From Phoenix dactylifera (taxonomy: Eukaryota > Streptophyta > Magnoliopsida > Arecales > Arecaceae): 64,000 bases of DNA. Made by a program: the position numbers and the translations under genes. The stretch covers positions 9,866,480-9,930,479 of the forward strand of contig NC_052404.1 of assembly GCF_009389715.1 (NCBI RefSeq), given 5' to 3'. This document shows, piece by piece, positions 48,201 through 59,846 of this stretch (positions are counted from its first letter, which is position 1; each line of letters opens with the position of its first letter). The notes below the pieces were generated by a model that made no database searches, was not told the origin of the DNA, and was given only the letters and a program-made list of their open reading frames with translations.

Positions 48201-50171
48201 TGATTGGTGGGATGATCGTTATAAATAAGACCATCAGAAGCACCCTTATTAATAGAGGCTTAGATCTACTTGGACTTGTAAGAAAACAAATGAGGTACAT
48301 GTAAGGAGACCAAAATAAAGTTACAAGATTAAACATACAAAGCCTGAGATGGCAGAAAACTATCAATTAACGGGGGGAAGTTGGCAAACAGTCGGATTGA
48401 AGACAATGTTCACACAAGCTGAAAATACGTTCCAGACTTAAGAAACAAATGTGTCTAAAATTGGCAAAAATGTTTCACTATAAAAGAGAACAACATGTTC
48501 ACCTGTTTGAGACCAATAACATAATCTCCTTCCATTATTTTATCCCAATCAAATCTCTCCGCAAGACCATTGAGCAAGTCTGCAATTTGTTCATATTTTA
48601 TTGGGCGTAGAGTGGCAACTTCAAAACCAAATTTTTCATGCTCGGTACCAATTCTGTCAAAACAAAATTATATGAGAATCTGCAAATAATATGTGCACAT
48701 TTACTCATTATATGCCTGCAGAGCAATGTTGCAACAGTCAAAACTCAAAACCATTATAATTGACCAATAACATGGCTATTTATAAAAGAAAATGCTATGA
48801 CGTGCCCGCTATGTGCACACAAAAAGATACATGGCCCCACTTTTGCTAGCATGACAACTACACATTCAACCAAGGTCGGCAGAACCGGTACCGGGCATGG
48901 TACCGGGCACCGTACCGGTTCTCCGATGGCACAAGTTGGTACAAGACCGCGTCGTGCCGTGCCAAGCCTGTACCGACAGAGGAGAGGGCATGCAGACCGT
49001 GGGAGAGAGAAAAAAGAGAGAGAAAGAAGAGGGGAGAGAGGGGGAGAAAGAAGAAGGCCGGCGGATGGTGGTGGATGCTAGCGGAGGGCCGGTGGAGACT
49101 GGCGGTGATGAGGCTGCAGCCAGTTCCCCTATTTCGAACGAAACAGAGGTCCGGCAGTGGCCGATTCTTCTATTTTGAACAAAGCAGGAATTCGACCGTG
49201 GCCTTCGCCGACCTTCCACCACCCTCCTTCTCCCTCTCCCTCCCTCCCTCCTCTGCTCGCTCTCTTTTTCCTTTTTCTTCTCCAGCTCCGACAATGGTTT
49301 TCATTTCCATCACCGGAGGCATACCAGTAAGCCGCTGGTATGGCTCACAATGGCCAGAACCGTCTGGTTTGGGACAATTCCGCTGACCCTGCATTCAACT
49401 ATCCCCGTGCTGCAGTAATTTCTGGAATTTACACTAATCCCCCTGCACCTCGTGACAGTAGAACCTTTGGTCTGCACGAAACAGGATCCCCATTGTATTG
49501 TTCGTTTCTAAACCAACAAGGAACACAGAATAGAACTATACACACCACATTTTTTAGAGAATACTGGAAATGCGGGAAAACCAGCATAATCACAAATTGG
49601 GACAAAATGCCGACTGGACAAAAATGATTCTTTCTCTCTATCCATGGAATGTGGAAACTAAAGGAAGAGCAGGATATACCAAATCAAATGGCTCATGTAA
49701 ATAAACTACGTAAGGAGACACCAAATAATGACATCTAAAGTTACATATGCACAAACTTGGATGAGCAGCATGCGTGAGAGACGATGTCACGATTGAATAA
49801 AGAAACAGAAATGACAGAGATTCTGTAGCGAATCACGAGGCATACCTCCATTCTTCCTTTGGCTTGCAACCGGAAGCAAGGTACTGAACAAGATCCTCCT
49901 TTGTCAAAGGCTCCGTCATAACCACCGCATCCTCGGTAGGAGGGCTTGCAGCAACGACCATCCGCTGCCCTCTTCTGGACCCAACAACATTGAAATGCAG
50001 CCTTTCCGACCTTCTTTCCACATTCCTCTTCAAATCACTAAACCCCACAAGATTCCCCCTCACTTTTAGCCGCCTCTCCTTCAAGATAGCATTACACTCG
50101 ACACCACTAGGATAATTTAACATCTCAGACCAACGAATCTGGTCAGGAGGCAGGCGGGAAGCGATCGCCAT
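39248..50171 (-). CDS. GSH1: Glutamate-cysteine ligase, chloroplastic, 15 exons, complete
   Basis: The enzyme (EC 6.3.2.2) joins glutamate and cysteine in plastids, the first and limiting step of glutathione synthesis. Minus-strand exons: 49846-50171, 48503-48653, 45086-45193, 44540-44632, 43459-43542, 43214-43282, 43060-43130, 42910-42978, 41349-41442, 41100-41189, 40926-41006, 40336-40428, 39983-40063, 39823-39892, 39248-39336. Lengths sum to 1569 nt, or 522 aa, the same as I recall for Arabidopsis GSH1. A transit peptide of about 70 residues precedes [13 protein letters not shown]. Core motifs include [66 protein letters not shown] and the C-terminus DPVFEELLY. Cys186 and Cys406, the dimerising regulatory pair (CC2), are present. 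Cys349 is present, but position 364 is Ser ([11 protein letters not shown]), so the CC1 disulfide cannot form. A residue at an exon junction, Glu324, replaces the usual Gly. Leader sequence probably continues upstream, perhaps with a 5' UTR intron ending near 50443. Confidence 0.97.
40498..40796. mobile_element. Non-autonomous hAT-like element in GSH1 intron 11
   Basis: A 299-bp GC-rich insert sits in an AT-rich intron. Its ends are inverted repeats: CAATGATTGCTGAACCG at the left and, read inward from the right, CAAGGTTTGTCGAACCG (13 of 17 matching). It is flanked by GTCCAAAC (40490-40497) and GTCCAAAT (40797-40804), an 8-bp target duplication with one change. The 8-bp duplication and CA(A/G)-start termini are hAT features. 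No transposase is encoded. The splice sites of the intron are untouched. Confidence 0.8.
46255..46375 (+). repeat. TRIM-like repeat in GSH1 intron 2
   Basis: GAGATCTTGGGTACTTATAA, AGAACTAAGGAAGTCAAA, TTCTGGCTGGCTTTCTTG and GAGATCCTAGATCATTATAG follow the order seen in the other dispersed copies. It is a short fossil. Confidence 0.6.
46445..47751. mobile_element. Probable hAT-like element of about 1.3 kb with a nested SINE
   Basis: The left end TAGTGGGGAGCCATG resembles the inverted right end CAGGGGCGGAGCCGTG. Flanks GGGGTGAC (46437-46444) and TTGATGAC (47752-47759) agree at 5 of 8 positions, compatible with an old target duplication. The GGGGCGGAGCC type of terminus is common in plant hAT-like elements as I remember them. 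No transposase frame survives. Confidence is moderate because both ends are diverged. Confidence 0.4.
47127..47250 (+). mobile_element. tRNA-derived SINE
   Basis: The sequence has a box A-like GTAGTTGGTAAAG at 47141-47153, a box B-like GATTTGAATCTC at 47182-47193, a 3' region ending TCCCCTCCCTTTTCTCG and a poly-A tail at 47242-47250. Total length is about 124 bp. Flanking GCATCTTA and CCATATCTTA may be a worn target duplication. Confidence 0.7.
48871..49391. mobile_element. Non-autonomous hAT-like foldback element in GSH1 intron 1
   Basis: This is a 521-bp GC-rich insert. Termini are CAAGGTCGGCAGAA on the left and, inward from the right, CAGGGTCAGCGGAA (11 of 14 matching, all three differences transitions). 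It is flanked by an exact 8-bp duplication CATTCAAC at 48863-48870 and 49392-49399. Inside, a GA-rich tract (about 48990-49055) mirrors a CT-rich tract (about 49205-49280), so much of the element can fold back. No transposase is present; open frames in it are products of base composition. Confidence 0.88.
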
Positions 50172-53100
50172 AATTCTCCACCCTCCTCTATCTCAGACAA
50201 GAACAAGACTACAAATTCCCCCAGGGTGGGGGGCACAAAGAGAAGGCTCGCCGCCGTCAAAACCAAAACATAACTTGCATACAGAGAGATGAAATCATGC
50301 AACAACTAATCAAGCAAAAAGATTTTAGAGAAAAGGCTCCATCTTGGTTAAAACTATACTCGATTCTTTCCATTAAAAGCGCCATTTCTCAAACGGAATT
50401 CCATCAAAGCGAGAGAGACGAAAAGATGTAAAAGAACTACCTCGCTGTGGACGCTAGGGTTTTGCAATTCTAGGGTTTCTTCGTCGCCGGCTCTCTCTCG
50501 GGGTGATGGAATCAGGATAAATACGCGAGCGCCGCTCCTCGCACGCTCCCGCTCTGCGGCCCAAGACGCACCGAAGCCGAACCGAGAAGGAAGGCCAAAG
50601 AGGCAGGTAGGTACCACCAAGGTGGTAGCTTTGTTGGAGCGTTGCCTTACTTCCAACCAAGTACTTCCGAGTTCAAAATGTACGGGCGTCGATTAAATTA
50701 TGAAGATCGGATGCTTTCTGCTCGGATACGAAATATAAAAGGGCGTATCGCTCTACTAGTAGCCTTGATGATGCCAGATATGACGTACTCATACGTGATA
50801 TTCGTGCCGGAGCTTAGAGGAGTAATCAAACCGGGCCCATAGGTGGAGAGGGTATGAATAAAATCGGTTGGGGTGCCCAACACACGATTATTTCTGTCCG
50901 TATCGAGTATTCTCATGGCGGGATGAGGGCCAGTGGAGGCTGCTACTCAGAAGTGGGCTTGTCCCTTTCTTTTTTTTTTTTTTTCAGCGAAAAAAAAAAA
51001 TGAAGAAGAAGAAAGAGCTACTGCAGGGGAGTGGAGAAATAAGTAGTGGTAGGTGGGCCCCGCCAAGATTCGCCATCAGGGCAGCAGGATAACCCCCGTA
51101 CGATGCGCTCCCACAGGAGCCACGTGGGGCTCATGAAGCGTGGGACCCACTCAATATACGCATGGTTCATGAACTAGGTAGTCTATTTTGGGAACGGTAC
51201 ATGTTAATCCAACCCTTATGCAGTCCCAACGGATCATAGGGATAAAAAAAAAAAAAAAAACTTTTATGATTTGTTTTCTATTTTCATATTGATTCAATGT
51301 TCTTTTAGCCTGAGTTTCACTCATAGGTACCATTTTTGCTTCACAACATTTAGATCCGAATTGGTGACCCCGTAGCACGCTAGATCACGCATGTTTATAT
51401 AAAAGCAACGCAAACTAGATGACTTCGTATATAGCTAATTATTCCAAAAGTGCACTATAGGTTGGAGAGAGAGCGCTACTTAGAGTGCTTCATAACTCTT
51501 TTTTTTTTTTAAGATTTGGTATTAGAACTATATGAGTCATTTGTTTTAAAAAATATATATTTTTTTAATTTTTTCTTGCAAATAGATAGCAAGATCAACG
51601 GGCTAGAAAAATGACCATATGAGTTGTGAGAGGCGAGAAAGGCTCCTCAGAGGATCTACGGTTATAGCTGAGCGAGAAAATCATCATCTTGAGAAAACGT
51701 TCAGACTCGGCGAAATTTGATGAATTTTCAAATAATTATGGACTAACGGGCCAACAAGTCCGATTTCTATAATATATTATTGTAACAAAGCTTAAAATAT
51801 TTTTTTTTGAAAATCTCTAAAATAAAGCTAATTTTAGAAAACTAAAAATTTTCTGAAAAAACTAAAATAATTTTTTAAAAATTTTATTAAATATTTTTTA
51901 TCTAAAAATATTTTTATAGGAACAGAAAACACTTTTTAGCTTTTCAAAAACTCCCCAAATAAAGCCTAATGGCCATATGATTTTTGGACGCGCTCCCACT
52001 TTCAGGTGGAATGGAGGCCTGAGTGGGGCCCACTTAATGGGCGTGATCATGGGGTAGGGATTACGAAATCGAGGGTCATGATGTCTGCAGCACAGTTGGA
52101 TGGACTTTCCATGTCCTAGTCTTCGGGAGTTGTTGGGGGGTGATCCCGCGAGCTGGACTTCTGCCTAACAGTGTTAGATTTCTGTCTCATCCCTGGATTT
52201 GCTCCTCCTCTGAACCCTGGACCTCGAACACGTTGCTTGACTTCTGAATATATCAAATCTATATGAGATTTACTGTATGAATGTTAAAAATAATAATAAT
52301 AATAATAATATGATAAAGATGAGAGAGGATAGGTGGACTCCAATTTCCATAACAATCTAAGGTTGTGGAAGATTCAAACTCCAATTTAATATATCCGTGA
52401 GAGACTACAGTAAGCCTAGGTTAGATTGCGAGGAAATGATACCCCATTGACGACATGATTCAAGTCATGAAATAATTGTAATTTAATATTGATAGTGATA
52501 TGGTTTCAAATAGAAATAGATGTCCCATGAAAAGGATCTCATGCGATGCTAGTAAAATAAAAAAGTCTGGAAAGTAGTCCGAAGAGCTGAAAGGGACTAG
52601 GAAAGTATCGCAATGGAATAATGATATATAGTGAAGCTTGGAAAGTAGGAGAAGTTAACTATATTAAAATGATTTAAGTTATATGATTGCTAATTTTACA
52701 ATAAAAGAAGAATTCATGATTTTATTCGTAAACAGAGTGGTGGACATAATGACAAAGAACACTAATCAAACTCAGTTTTGTTACCAAGACTAGCGACATT
52801 ATCTAAAAATTGAGTTTGGGTGATCCAATCACCAGTTTTTTTTTTTTTTTTTTTTTGATGCAAAGTTGCAAGGTACAATATATGTCCCAACGCATAAAAA
52901 GATGGAGTGATTGAATCCAACTGATAAACAATGACCAAGTAATAAAATCTATCATCTAGAATATTTCAAAAAATTAAAGACAGAGAGCAATTAAATGTCC
53001 ATCAAGAGCTCACAAACAAAGTGAAATAGACCTCATTGACTCTTAAATACACCCACATGATTGCAAGGTTAGCTAGATTAAGGTTCAAAAGTTCCAACGC

Positions 53101-53318
53101 TTGGTAAAAATTGGTTTGCAAGAACCATGATCCAAGTAAAACAGGAAGTCACCCCCAAGAATCCTCAACAGGCTCCAATTAAAACTGTGCCGAGCTAAGC
53201 ACGAAGAATGATTAGGGGGATGAATCAAAGAAATAAATATCTGATGCCTCCACCAAAAAAAAGGTCTAGCAAATCAGAATCTGTCAAAGCTAAAAATCTT
53301 AAAATGTTCTATAACCGC
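50172..53318. other. GSH1 upstream region and intergenic sequence
   Basis: The first 400 bp or so should hold the GSH1 leader and promoter; CAGCGAG followed by GTAGTT near 50443 (minus strand) may be a 5' UTR donor. Beyond 50700 I see no gene. There are poly-T/poly-A runs near 50970-51000 and 51243, an AT-rich block at 51780-51960, a short AAT repeat near 52290-52310 and a poly-T at 52836-52857. Confidence 0.5.
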
Positions 53319-53935
53319 TGTTGTGGTTCAAATTTGGCCCGAGGGTGACCACGTTGGAGGAGTCGAGGGAGCCACCGGTGGTTGGAAGAAGAAGACGGGG
53401 GCCACCTCCTGCGCAGCAGCGACTGCGGACCTGTACAAAGTCTCACCGGTATTTTCAGTGAGGACCTTTCAACGATCAAATTAAAGTGGGGTAAACTTGG
53501 TCCAGCTAAAAGTCCCTTAGAAGTTATCCGACCGGACTATTTATAGTCCCGGTGGAGAGGCCCAGATGACAGAGGCATTGTCCGCCCTCATCATGAGAGG
53601 GGGGTGGCTCTGAGTCAAATGGCGTGCAACTGGGCCGGTGGCGTGTGGCACCGTCTGTTCTTGAGAACAGTAAGATGTTGGCAGTCGTAACAGGGTATGG
53701 TCGGAGTAGTCATGGTGTTATTCTTTGACTGTCGAGGGCCAGCTATCGAAGCGTAGCGCGGTAGCATTGCAATGTACCACGTAAGAGGGCGTGGGCGCAT
53801 ACATGGGTGCGGCTGTTGGCGAGTTCGAATCTATCGAGAGGTCATATTATGTGTTTGGCGAGGTCGGCTAGACGAGTACCAAGGATAGCTCGGCTCCTTA
53901 AATTCCGATGTGTGACTAATAAATTTTATTTTTAC
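53319..53935 (-). mobile_element. LTR retrotransposon fossil (LTR only), copy 2
   Basis: This is a GC-rich block related to the 3' part of 36590-37625 but in the opposite orientation. TGTTGTGGTTCAAATTTG, then GTGACCAC and TTGGAGGAGTCG on the plus strand, mirror the end of copy 1. On the minus strand a GACTATAAATAG-like box lies near 53535-53545. The low-coordinate end fits a canonical TG/CA terminus; the other end is approximate. There is no interior and no coding capacity, so it is a solo or truncated LTR. Confidence 0.55.
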
Positions 53936-54504
53936 CATAAATGAAAATGATAGGTGGAGGAGTGAGAAAGAATAGCAATTTAGAATGGTCTGACACCATA
54001 ATTTAGCAAATCCTTTTTCTTAGCAGAATTCGATCCAACATGCAGAAAAATGATGGTCAGATATGTCTTGTTTGGATTATGGATCCAATGCGAAGATTTC
54101 AACTGTGAAGACAAAGCAATCAAGTTCTGGTAGAATATTAACCAGAAGACACACGGCAGTGGTTGATCTGACCGGACACTATAGATGAAAAAAAATGAGT
54201 CCAATATAGAGCAAGCGACACGGGTGAAAATTGGAATCTTATAAATTTTGTTAAACCTAGAACTTTCTGGTAGCCACCAGTACTGCTCAAATTACAAATT
54301 CAACAAATACTCTATCAAGTCATGCTGGTGGCAATATGAATACATTAATGATTTAATGGTGAGGATGCAAACTTCTTACTTGACAAAGGGAACTGCCTAT
54401 ATAGAAGTTAATCATCATGTTATAAGCACTCTTGGAGTTCTAATAGCGGAGTTAATCATCATGTTACGAGGAGAACAAGAGTCAGAGAGGAGGTGTTGTA
54501 TGCA

Positions 54505-54605
54505 TTAACTGGTATTTTTTGGATTCCTTAGTTCAATATAAATACCTAAAACCTTCTCGACGAATAACCGATGTTGAACTAAACACGTGTCTACACGGGT
54601 GCTCA
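54505..54605 (-). repeat. TRIM-like repeat upstream of MTP1
   Basis: On the minus strand GTAGACACGTGTTTAGTTCA, ACATCGGTTATTCGTCGAGA, AGGTTTTAGGTATTTATATT and AAGGAATCCAAAAAATACC follow each other. This is the best-preserved view of the 5' half of this family in the window. Confidence 0.65.
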
Positions 54606-56802
54606 TAGTAGTAGGGCCACAATAGTGGTACATATAATGCAATATAAGAATGCAGAGGCATAGAGCATACCTAAGATGACACATAATATGCAGAGAACCT
54701 GTCACAAATCTCATGGTTCATTCAACTGGGAAAACTTCTTAAAAAAGTCACAGGGGCCTCATCAACAGCATGCATGCTGACGTGATTGCTGACTGCTGAG
54801 GCTCTTGCTGCAATGAGAGTCTACTGGAAGAATGCCCACTTCAGGAGTTAGGCTCTTGGGATAACTCCTCATTAATGAATTCTCGAGGCAACTTTAAGTG
54901 ATTTCATGTTTGAGCTGGCTTGCCATGGCCTTATGAAAAAAAAGGAAAAAAAGAAAGAAAAAGAAAAGAAATCATCTAAATGTGAGAAACATGTCACATA
55001 AATTGATGTGGTCCAGCTTCCATAATAGCGTTGCTTGACTGCTGACTTTAAGATGTGAACTTACCATATCTGCATCCATTTGTTTTATTGTCACCATTAG
55101 ATTCCAGCAGTCAGAATCAGGGCACAGCTTCTCAGGGACGATCATGGGAGCAATATGGAACATTCAAACGTCTCACGATCGCGAAGGTGGTGTTGTCCCA
55201 TCGGTGATCGATCTTGTCGAAGACTTCTTGGGGTTTTTATTCGTTAATTAAGACGAACTACAAAGCCTCTGTTATATATGCTCTACAAGGCTCTGTTGCT
55301 GAGCTGCGCAGAGGAATATTTAAACGTAACAACGTCATGGCTCTCGCTCTGCGATTGAGAACGAAAGCTTTATGCTAGAAATACATAAACGATAATTGAC
55401 GTATTTATTTCTTAATAAATATATTTATAAAAGTTATAATCAATATATTTATTAATATACCAAAAATATACTAAAAATTATTAATAAAAAAATTAATATA
55501 TTATAATTAATTTAAAAATATTTATTAACTCATATAAATATATTTCACTATTGGAAATGGTCCATGTTGATAGGGGTTATGTAAGTGACCTATAAATAGC
55601 TATCAAATGGACTAAACAAAAAAAAAACTATTATAAATTGAATCATTTATTTAAGGTATCGTTGGAAATGTGATAATATTTCTATATAAGATTACCTCTA
55701 ATCAAACATAACAATCATTTTCAAATGCCATTTTTGGAGTATTTTTTTCTATCAACCAAATATGGTAAATTTTATTTTCTCCCTCAATCATTTTTTTAGC
55801 TAAAATATTCCAAGAAATTATCAGATTATTCTATAATCTGACTTATTCTGACCAAATGAACCGAAGTGGTGCACCGAAGTAGTTGATTTAGAATGAAATT
55901 CATAAGTCCTTTGAAACAAAAAAAGGAAAAGATCTTTTCTATCAGCAATATGATTTTTTTCTAATAAATCAAGGCAACTTTTATTGACAACCATAAGTAG
56001 ACTAAAATTAATATATGGTAACCATTAAGACACCTCCATCATCACAATTCGGTTCAAACAGTAGGGTGACTGAAAAAATGTAAGTTCACACTATGAATTA
56101 AGCAAAGCTAGATTATGTCCTCAAAAATGGCCTTATCCTTCGAAAAAAATAATAAAAAATTATAGATATCAAATTCGGCTTTAATAAATATGACGCCTTA
56201 AGAAGATACATTGATGGAGTTGAGGCCATAAGAATAAGTTTTAGCATATTCGGTGTCTACGACATGCTAGTGAAGCAGTGATAATTATGGCAAGCTGAGA
56301 TTCCATGTTTATATATATCATAAAGCAATTAATTTTAATCTTTTATGTTTAAACTAATTAAATATGTCCATCTATAGTGAGAAGAATTGAACACATTTAC
56401 GAAGTTGTAATGGGATATTTTGGACAATTACAAGGACCATCAAAACTACAAATTGTTTACTTTTAGGGATACCTAGGGCCACTAAAACTAAAAAAGTGCA
56501 TGGGAAAAAAAAAAGCCAAACGAATCCTTAATTTGAATCGAATAATATGCACCATATCAACCAACTTGTCTTATTAAAACTAGGTATACCATAAAAAATT
56601 ATATTCTATACCATATGCACTATGTCAAAAAAAGATTGTTGTGTATCTCATCTCATTCATCAATCATTTGTCTTGATGGTTGATTTATCAAAAGGAGCAT
56701 CCATGATTGATATGGTGTATCTCTGCATTTCATATAGTGTAGGATATAATTTGTCCGCTTCATGGCCACCTTGGGCATAGTTTCTTCAGGTTTTATAGTG
56801 CG

Positions 56803-56842
<40 letters not shown>

Positions 56843-56844
56843 GT
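56803..56844. repeat. (TA)n(TG)n microsatellite, possibly serving as MTP1 TATA region
   Basis: A TATATA tract followed by GTATGTGTGTG lies just upstream of the GC-rich segment that looks like the MTP1 leader. It could supply a TATA element; this is inference. Confidence 0.6.
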
Positions 56845-56849
56845 AATGG

Positions 56850-59846
56850 TTTGCCTTGTAAGGTAGCTGTTTCCGAAACGAGTTGGTTTTCTCCCTCGTC
56901 TGCCGTGGCCGTGCATGTCGAGCGCGCCCCCAGAAATCTCTCGCCTCGCCGTTCCTCCGCCCCAGAACACACTCGTTCTCGAGCCCGTATCGCCGACGGA
57001 AGAAAAATAAAACACACACTAAAAAAAGGAAAACCCTCCTTCGGTACTTCTTCCTTTCCACCGTTTCTTTTTTATCAGTCTTCGATTCTTTGTATACTTC
57101 GGTGCGCTTTTTCGTTTCTTTACCTCATTGTAATCGTCGTGAAAGTCTTGAATTCGTCTGTTTTTTCTTTTCTATTTTTGGAGTTTGGGTTGTAGTTTTT
57201 CCAGACATCAGAGAGTGACCATGATCACTCTAATGCAATTATCTTCTGGGTATTGTTTCTTGAAGTTTGTTTCCTTTTTTGCTTAGTTTTTTTGGGGTTT
57301 CATGTGTTTCAGCATGGTAATACAGTGCAATTATTTTTTTTTTTTGCCCCTCTGGAGTTCTTGATGAGTAATATACGCTTGTTAGGAATTGGTTTTCTGA
57401 TGTTGGATGATGTGATTTTATTTACTTCTTCTGGATCTGCTATTATGCTTCTTTAGGCTTTGCTTATGTTGTCATTGTTTTCCCTTCTTTACAATTAATT
57501 TAAATGGTAATTTGACTTCAAGTTTTTGATGAGAAGATTTGCTCTAATATACACACACATATTTCTTTGCAATTTAAGGTGGAAGGGAAGTAGGAATTAC
57601 TTAGATATATCAGTTTCTAACTGAATTCAAGATGTACCATGGTAAAGGAGATGAAATGGTTTCTTTCCCATCATTATGGTGGAGTTTGAGGAAGGAAGGC
57701 TTCTTGAGGCTTTATATGGTTATGCATTTGCCTTTACCTGTTTAAAGGCTCTATTTGGACGTGGGAGGCTAAGGAAAAGGAATTTTTATGTCTATTTTGA
57801 TCTTTAGAAGCTGATTAAGAATTTCCTTGTTTCTTAGCCTGTTGTTAGCTAGGGATATTAACTAGCAAATAATCTGTATAATTAAAAATGACAGAGGATA
57901 AAGGCAAGAATATATCACTATCATACTATTCTAGATTCTTGTCCACTTCCTCGATACCCAGTCTATCAAACTTTGTATTTCGAATTAGGGTTTAATGGCA
58001 AACGTTTTCTCAAGTAATGATTTAATTCAAGTACTAGATGGTGGGTATGCGGTAGGAAAATAAGCCTAATTTGTTTTAGGGAAGTCTAAAATTGAGTGGT
58101 ATTGGGTGACGGGATCCTTTCAGAATAATCTGATGGGGAGGTTAAGGGTTTTGTATTTCTCTTCCTGTCATGGTGTTATGGATTTGGCCATCTCTACTTT
58201 TTTTGTACCTCCTGTCATCTTCCTGTTGGTGAGTGGGGTATAATCCCTTTCGCATATGCCTTTGTTCCCACCTATATATCCCTACAGATGTCACCTTGCT
58301 TTTCAAAAGGGTGTTATAATCAAAACTGATAAGAAGCATTTGATGCATTTTATGTATTCGAGGTGGGTAGCTACTGCTCATGCATTGGTAAATGGAAACA
58401 AGGCTTTCCCTTGACCTCATCACACTGATCTTAAGGAATATATCCATTCTATTTTATTTTTCATCGTACTCATCCTTCTGTGCATGATAGTCTCTGGGAC
58501 AGATCATGCATCAGCTCATCATAATTTCCTTATGGTTCACTTATTAATATAAGCATATAAAGATCTGTTCCCTGAAATCGAAGTGGATATAATACAGTTA
58601 TGTGCTTGAAATCTAAGTGCTTTACATTTAAACAGAAGTTCGTATGGTCAGCTTCTAGTTTACCACTGCTTGATGCTCATGAGAACCATCAGATCAGTCA
58701 CTGAAGCATGAACACTAAATTACTGTGTTGGGCCTGTTTTTGAGCCATTAACATGCTGTTTTTGTTGCATTTGTTCTGTTTGTCACTTTGATTGCAACAA
58801 TATAGATTTTTTTTGAGCAAAATGGTGGGAACACCAAACATTTCATTGAACTAATGAAATGAAGAAACAGGCATAGGATCCAGTTTAGAAGCCAAACCCA
58901 GCGTCAAATCTATAGAATTTCATAGCCGTTCACGCTCCCATTTAAGCTCCTGATTCCAATGTAAAACTTATTATCAAGAGCTGGACCATTAGAGACTTTG
59001 TATGCATGAATTGAGTTTGCTTTTTTTGAAATTGAAAGGCAGGAAAACCTCAGAGATCTTTCTGATGCTTTCAAACTTTGAATAGAAATTTGGATGGAGT
59101 AACCTGGTGCACAAGGTCTAGGTAGTTGATTTGTTCCAGAGTTTTTTTTAATTTTTCCATATTCTATAAGTTAACTGGAATATATGTCTCCTACTCTGTC
59201 TTGCTGGAGAGTCAAAATTGAACTTGAAATCTCTTCATCTGCTTTGAAGTTAATATTTGGACTCAATTCTGAGACTGACTTTGCATTTCCTGTGGAATAG
59301 GATAAATGATGGAGTTACCTCCCTTTGTGATATGGGTGGAGTTAGATGCAATTATAGCATGTGTAATGACATTTCTGTTTTCAGGTGGGTCCATCAGTCA
59401 CTTGTTTAGTACTTGGGCAAGGAAGGCATTTCCCAAGCATGCTATGGACTAATTTAGATGAGAAAAATAGCTCAACAGGATTCTGTTAGGTGAATTCAGC
59501 TTTGAGCGATGCAAATCAGTTTCGTTTTTCACCCTCTTTATGGAAACATAGTATGTTTGTTAAGAAGCTCTGTCATTTTTGAGGTTCTGACTGACAATTT
59601 ATAATTTGAAACCTGTTTACACTCCAGTGCTGCTTTTTTGTTGAAAGAAAGTTTCTCCTGTCATTCATGATATATGTCGATGCTTATTTTCGCCGATGCT
59701 CTATCTCTTGTTGCAGAATGCTCATTTTTCCACATTATTTGCTAGCAATAAAATGATATATGATTTGATGTATCCTTATAGAAGAAGATATGGTTCTACT
59801 CTTTTTAGCACTGACTGTTGTAGTGCTTTATCTCATATGAATTCAG
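56850..59846 (+). other. Probable MTP1 5' leader exon and long 5' UTR intron
   Basis: A GC-rich, leader-like segment spans about 56860-57010 and is followed by about 2.8 kb of T-rich sequence without coding potential. GAATTCAG ends exactly at 59846, so a splice acceptor directly before the MTP1 ATG is possible; TGTTGCAG at about 59709-59716 is another. A leader intron is common in plant MTP1 genes. The exact leader splicing cannot be fixed from sequence alone. Confidence 0.5.

Larger units (their letters stand above)
45194..48502 (-). other. Intron 2 of GSH1, enlarged by repeats
   Basis: This 3.3-kb intron contains a TRIM-like repeat (46255-46375), a probable hAT-like element (46445-47751) and a SINE (47127-47250) within the latter. 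No exon is recognisable. Confidence 0.75.
53936..56849. other. Intergenic region upstream of MTP1
   Basis: No gene is supportable. It contains a TRIM-like repeat (54505-54605), very AT-rich sequence around 55380-55560 and a (TA)n(TG)n microsatellite (56803-56844). Confidence 0.55.

Noticed and set aside
48797-49386. Several open frames of 90-140 codons on both strands
   Set aside because: They fall within the hAT-like foldback element and reflect GA/CT-rich sequence, not a protein family.
54972-55163. 63-codon minus frame followed by a GTAAGT-like donor
   Set aside because: It looked like a possible first exon (VPEKLCPDSDCW), but I recognise no family and found no continuing exons.
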